From CAYMLQ01 sp964390795 (GTDB lineage: Bacteria > Verrucomicrobiota > Kiritimatiellia > RFP12 > UBA1067), in contig CAYMLQ010000246.1 in NCBI GenBank assembly GCA_964390795.1, positions 1 to 8,896 of the forward strand: DNA of 8,896 bases, written 5' to 3'. The notes under the pieces were generated by a model, which ran no database searches, was not told the origin of the DNA, and saw only the letters and a list, made by a program, of their open reading frames with translations. Made by a program: the position numbers and the translations under genes. Shown here in pieces: positions 6,035-8,896 of this stretch; position 1 is the first letter of the stretch; each line of letters starts with the position of its first letter.

Positions 6035-7528
6035 TCATTTCAACGTGGCAGGCTCACTTCTTTTCTTGCCCTTGGGTGCGCCATTCTTCCAAACAGCCAC
6101 CGGCACATCGTTCTTCAAGGCGGTTCCGGGTGTGCTGCGGCCGTCGGCCACGGTTTTCTCCAGCAGCTTTGTCAGTTGGGATACGATCTCTGGGTGCTCC
6201 CTGTATTCATTCACCCGTTCGCCGGTATCCTTGCTCAGGTCGTAAAGCTGTCCCGGCGAGTCTGTGACGCCGCCTTTGCTCCAACCGCCAGAATCGGCGC
6301 ACAGTTCCAGTTTCCACGGACCCTGACGGATGGCGAAGCTCCCCCTGATGGAATGATGCACCACCGCTTCGCGAACCGGCTCCATCGCAGTTCCGAGCAA
6401 AACCGGCAACAGGCTGACGCTGTCCTCGCCCGCGCTGTCAGGGAGTTTCGCGCCGACGATCTCAGCGCAGGTGGCCATCAGATCCGTGAGGCAGGTGAGT
6501 TGCTCCGTGCGACCGCCCGCTTTAATCTTGCCAGGCCAGCGCGCGATAAACGGCACATGGTGCCCGCCGTCCCAGAGATCGGCTTTGTAACCGCGCCGCA
6601 GTTCGCTCGGGAAATGTCCCTTGCGCTCCAACTCATCGACTTGGGCCGCAGGCGAACAGCCGTTGTCGCTGGTGAAAAACACGAGCGTGTTGTCCGAAAC
6701 GCCCGCATGATCGAGTGCCGCGAGCACCTCACCCACGGCCCAGTCGGTCTGCATCACGAAGTCGCCATACTCGCTCAGCCCGCTTTTGCCCCGCCACTCC
6801 TTGGTTGGTACAATTGGCGTGTGCGGCGAAGTCAGGGGCAGGTACAGGAAGAACGGCGCTTGTTCCTTTGAGCGTGCCATGATGTAATCCACCGCCTTGC
6901 GCGCCAGTGTCGGCAACACGTCCGCAGCATCGAAGCCCGGAGCCGCCGCGCCTTTTCGCACCCACATTTTTTCAGCCGTGGGAGCCTCCGTGAACCGGTC
7001 GTTCTCGATGAAGGCGAACGGCGGCATGTCCAGCGACGCGCTAATACCAAAATAGGAATCGAACCCGCGCGTCGTCGGCCCCTCGCCGACCGGCGCCAGC
7101 GGGTCACTTTGGGAAATGTCCATGCCGAGGTGCCACTTGCCGATGCAGGCCGTGGCGTAGCCGTGCCGTTTCAGCAAGGCGGGCACCGTGAGGCGGCCCT
7201 TGTCGATGAGCGGGACGCTGTAGCCGCCCAGCACGCCCTTTTGAAGTTTCGTGCGCCAGTTATAGCGGCCGGTGAGGATGCCGTAGCGGGTCGGCGTGCA
7301 GACTGCTGAACTCGAGTGCGCCTCTGTAAAGGTCATCCCGCCAGCCGCCAGCCGGTCCATGTTCGGCGTCGCGATCTTGCTGCGCTCGCCGCCGAGGCAT
7401 TTCACATCGCCATAGCCCAGATCATCGCAGAGGATGTAGACGATGTTGGGCTTGCGAGCCTCGGCGGCATGCAGCGTGGCGAGCGACGTGAGCAGCAACG
7501 CGGTGATGAGGGTGAGTGTGTATTTCAT
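6035..7528 (-). CDS. Secreted type I (formylglycine-dependent) sulfatase, 497 aa
   Basis: An exported sulfatase with signal peptide MKYTLTLITALLLTSLATLHAAEA. All family residues are visible: Asp35-Asp36 (CDDLGYGD), the signature AVCTPTR with Cys77 (formylglycine precursor) and Arg81, GKWHLG with Lys131 and His133, SPHTPIVP with His236, TSDNG with Asp288-Asn289, and Lys315 in RGYKADLWDGGHHVP. It carries the CTPTRYGILTGRYNWRT variant common in PVC-group and Bacteroidota carbohydrate sulfatases. The stretch between Asn289 and Lys315 is 12 residues longer than in the other sulfatase, and the middle region (about 140-210) differs. A different sulfate position or sugar is therefore likely, although the C-terminal subdomains (CLTDLMATCAEIVGAKLP, AIRQGPWKL) are almost identical. 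It ends in a short basic tail (NGAPKGKKRSE). A good ribosome-binding site, GGAG at 7535-7538, sits 6 bases before the ATG. Confidence 0.96.
   Translation of the reverse strand: MKYTLTLITALLLTSLATLHAAEARKPNIVYILCDDLGYGDVKCLGGERSKIATPNMDRLAAGGMTFTEAHSSSAVCTPTRYGILTGRYNWRTKLQKGVLGGYSVPLIDKGRLTVPALLKRHGYATACIGKWHLGMDISQSDPLAPVGEGPTTRGFDSYFGISASLDMPPFAFIENDRFTEAPTAEKMWVRKGAAAPGFDAADVLPTLARKAVDYIMARSKEQAPFFLYLPLTSPHTPIVPTKEWRGKSGLSEYGDFVMQTDWAVGEVLAALDHAGVSDNTLVFFTSDNGCSPAAQVDELERKGHFPSELRRGYKADLWDGGHHVPFIARWPGKIKAGGRTEQLTCLTDLMATCAEIVGAKLPDSAGEDSVSLLPVLLGTAMEPVREAVVHHSIRGSFAIRQGPWKLELCADSGGWSKGGVTDSPGQLYDLSKDTGERVNEYREHPEIVSQLTKLLEKTVADGRSTPGTALKNDVPVAVWKNGAPKGKKRSEPATLK
7119..7164. repeat. Copy 2 of the 46-bp segment shared by the two sulfatase genes
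   Basis: Partner of 3561-3606; three mismatches, all in the last 17 bases. A second shared patch, encoding the MATCAEIVGAKLP region, lies near 2945-2980 and 6445-6481. Confidence 0.8.
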
Positions 7529-7534
7529 CTTGAA

Positions 7535-7538
7535 CTCC
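7535..7538 (-). promoter_or_regulatory. Ribosome-binding site of the 497-aa sulfatase
   Basis: GGAG on the minus strand, 6 bases before the ATG at 7528, inside the 51-base gap after the preceding gene. It is the best Shine-Dalgarno match in the operon. The same gap contains TTTTATACACTGGAG; I cannot show a promoter there. Confidence 0.6.
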
Positions 7539-7579
7539 AGTGTATAAAAGTTGGGCAGTTAGGCTCCATTCGATGCGGA

Positions 7580-8896
7580 TTATTTGCGGTTGATTTCCAC
7601 CATGTGCAGGATGAGATCGGCTCCGAGTGCGCGCAGGCTTATGTGCGCACTGGAGTCAGCTTTTCCGAAAACCGGGCTGGACAGTTTCCACGCGCTGGTT
7701 TTCCAGCGACCGGAATCGCTGCATTGCGCGTGGAAGGTTCGGCCAGCGGCTTGAATGTCGAACGAACCGGTGCCACGATCCAGATAGGTGACGCGAAGTT
7801 CGACTGTTTGTGTCGCGAGGCTGGCGGCGAAGGTGTCGTCAAGTACGAGTCGCATCGTCTGGTCGCGCGGCAACAGGCGCGCCCAGGCTCCAAAGCGCTG
7901 GTCATCCGGCCCACACTTCTTCACCTCGCGCGTGTGATCGGGCTGGCGGTGCATGAGAAACGTGTAGTCGCCTGTCAGGGCGTCGCCCTCGCGAAAGGCC
8001 GCCCAAGCGCCGGGCGACACATGAGGACTGGCATGATAGCCGGCGTATTGGGCGGCGAACCGAAACGCCGCATCGAACTCGTCCTTGAACTGCGCGGCCT
8101 CAGCAGCGGAGTCTTTGCCGGCACGATAACGCCCGCTGCGGGCCACTTCGAGATCGTTTGCATAGCAGGCGATGAAGGAGACGCCGCAGTGAAGGTCGCA
8201 GAGCAGCCGCCAGTAATTCCACTGCGGCGGACTGCACCAGCGCGGATCGCTCTTTCCGCCATGATCACCCCAGGCGCTGGCCCACGGTTCGGCATAGGCG
8301 AGCGTTTTGCCGGTGCGACAATCGGCGAGAAACTGTTCGTATTGTCCACTGACGCCCTTGCGCGGTTCCATTTCGCTGCTGGTGTGGAACCAGCACAGAC
8401 GCCCCGTTTTGAACTCCTGCTCAAATGCCCGGCGCAGGTCAGGCTCAATGCTGTTGCGGACAAACACGCGTATGTCCGGCGTAAACTCCTTGACGAACAC
8501 CTCCAACACGCGGGTCTGATACGTTCTTGCCAGCGCCGGCGTGAACGGTTCCCCGGCAGTCGCTCCCGGCGGCACGCGCCACTGCGACGGGGCCATCTTG
8601 TCGTTAGGCACCCTCCCGTGTTCCGTGCCGATGGCGTTGAAATTCTGCCGCACGCCCAGCAGGGATGCGCGGCACGGCGACTGTTTCAGAAACGCAGCAT
8701 AGGCCCGCAGGAAATTGACGTAGGCCCACTCGAACACCGGATGCCAATACATCAGCGTCCCTTGCGCGTCGCGCACCTGCACACCCAAGGGCTCCGGCAG
8801 ATGGGGTACACGTTCGAACAACCACGCTGGTTTCTTGTTGCCGTTGACCTGCACCGTAAAGGGCCTGTGCTGGTCGTGCAGCTTTTTCATCTGCGC
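7580..8896 (-). CDS. Probable glycoside hydrolase (TIM-barrel-like) with C-terminal beta-sandwich, 5' end missing
   Basis: The frame stays open through the right edge (two more codons before the ATG at 8890), and that ATG opens in the middle of a domain with no signal peptide, so the N-terminus lies outside the window. About 438 residues are present. Counting from the ATG, MYWHPVFEWAYVNFLRAYAAFL (47-68) followed by LLGVRQNFNAIGTEH (77-91) is the helix-strand pattern of a clan-A-type barrel, with Glu90 a candidate catalytic acid. FHTSSEMEPR (168-177) and AYAEPWASAWG (198-208) give further strand-end Glu candidates. Around 340-436 a beta-rich domain (VELRVTYLDRGTGSFDI ... ADLILHMVEINRK) resembles a C-terminal carbohydrate-binding sandwich. 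The family is not identified; it recalls GH42-like and DUF4832-type proteins. It is the first visible gene of the cluster, 51 bases upstream of a sulfatase. Confidence 0.82.
   Translation of the reverse strand, partial: AQMKKLHDQHRPFTVQVNGNKKPAWLFERVPHLPEPLGVQVRDAQGTLMYWHPVFEWAYVNFLRAYAAFLKQSPCRASLLGVRQNFNAIGTEHGRVPNDKMAPSQWRVPPGATAGEPFTPALARTYQTRVLEVFVKEFTPDIRVFVRNSIEPDLRRAFEQEFKTGRLCWFHTSSEMEPRKGVSGQYEQFLADCRTGKTLAYAEPWASAWGDHGGKSDPRWCSPPQWNYWRLLCDLHCGVSFIACYANDLEVARSGRYRAGKDSAAEAAQFKDEFDAAFRFAAQYAGYHASPHVSPGAWAAFREGDALTGDYTFLMHRQPDHTREVKKCGPDDQRFGAWARLLPRDQTMRLVLDDTFAASLATQTVELRVTYLDRGTGSFDIQAAGRTFHAQCSDSGRWKTSAWKLSSPVFGKADSSAHISLRALGADLILHMVEINRK

Noticed and set aside
5204..6871. 555-codon open frame on the plus strand, antisense to the jelly-roll and sulfatase genes
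   Set aside because: It runs across two well-supported minus-strand genes and their gap, has no recognisable domain and no signal peptide, and long antisense frames are expected opposite GC-rich coding sequence.

Overview
The window is about 60% GC and carries a compact, secreted carbohydrate-degradation cluster. Six codirectional genes lie on the minus strand, with gaps of 51 bases or less and one 4-base overlap. Two features point to Verrucomicrobiota, or a close relative in the PVC group (Lentisphaerota, Kiritimatiellota or Planctomycetota). One is the set of secreted type I sulfatases. The other is a C-terminal tail on the esterase-like protein, with a 'LEQSDTLTNW ... RRFYRLR' pattern that I associate with secreted verrucomicrobial proteins. 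The taxon is an inference; no marker gene is present.

In transcription order (high to low coordinate) the minus-strand genes are: (1) the 3' part of a large TIM-barrel-like, probable glycoside hydrolase with a C-terminal beta-sandwich, cut by the right edge of the window; (2) sulfatase, 497 aa; (3) a 285-aa secreted protein with a predicted jelly-roll fold; (4) a 380-aa secreted alpha/beta-hydrolase, whose stop overlaps the start of (5); (5) a second sulfatase, 482 aa; (6) a 649-aa secreted protein that looks like an alpha-toroid plus beta-sandwich, an architecture found in polysaccharide lyases and some glycosidases. A 31-codon ORF follows. All full-length products start with a signal peptide or signal-like segment. 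The coherent reading is an operon for a sulfated and probably acylated polysaccharide: the sulfatases remove sulfate esters, the hydrolase removes acyl esters, and the three unassigned proteins cut the backbone or side chains. No transporter, SusC/SusD pair, regulator or formylglycine-generating enzyme is in view.

The left end (1-350) belongs to something else. A plus-strand reading frame, open from the window edge, ends at 279. Just beyond it is an excellent plus-strand intrinsic terminator (304-345). The frame holds a 27-residue repeat whose two copies differ mostly at synonymous positions, so it is probably the Cys/Gly-rich C-terminus of a real protein that I do not recognise. The plus-strand gene and the minus-strand operon therefore converge in the 300-530 interval.
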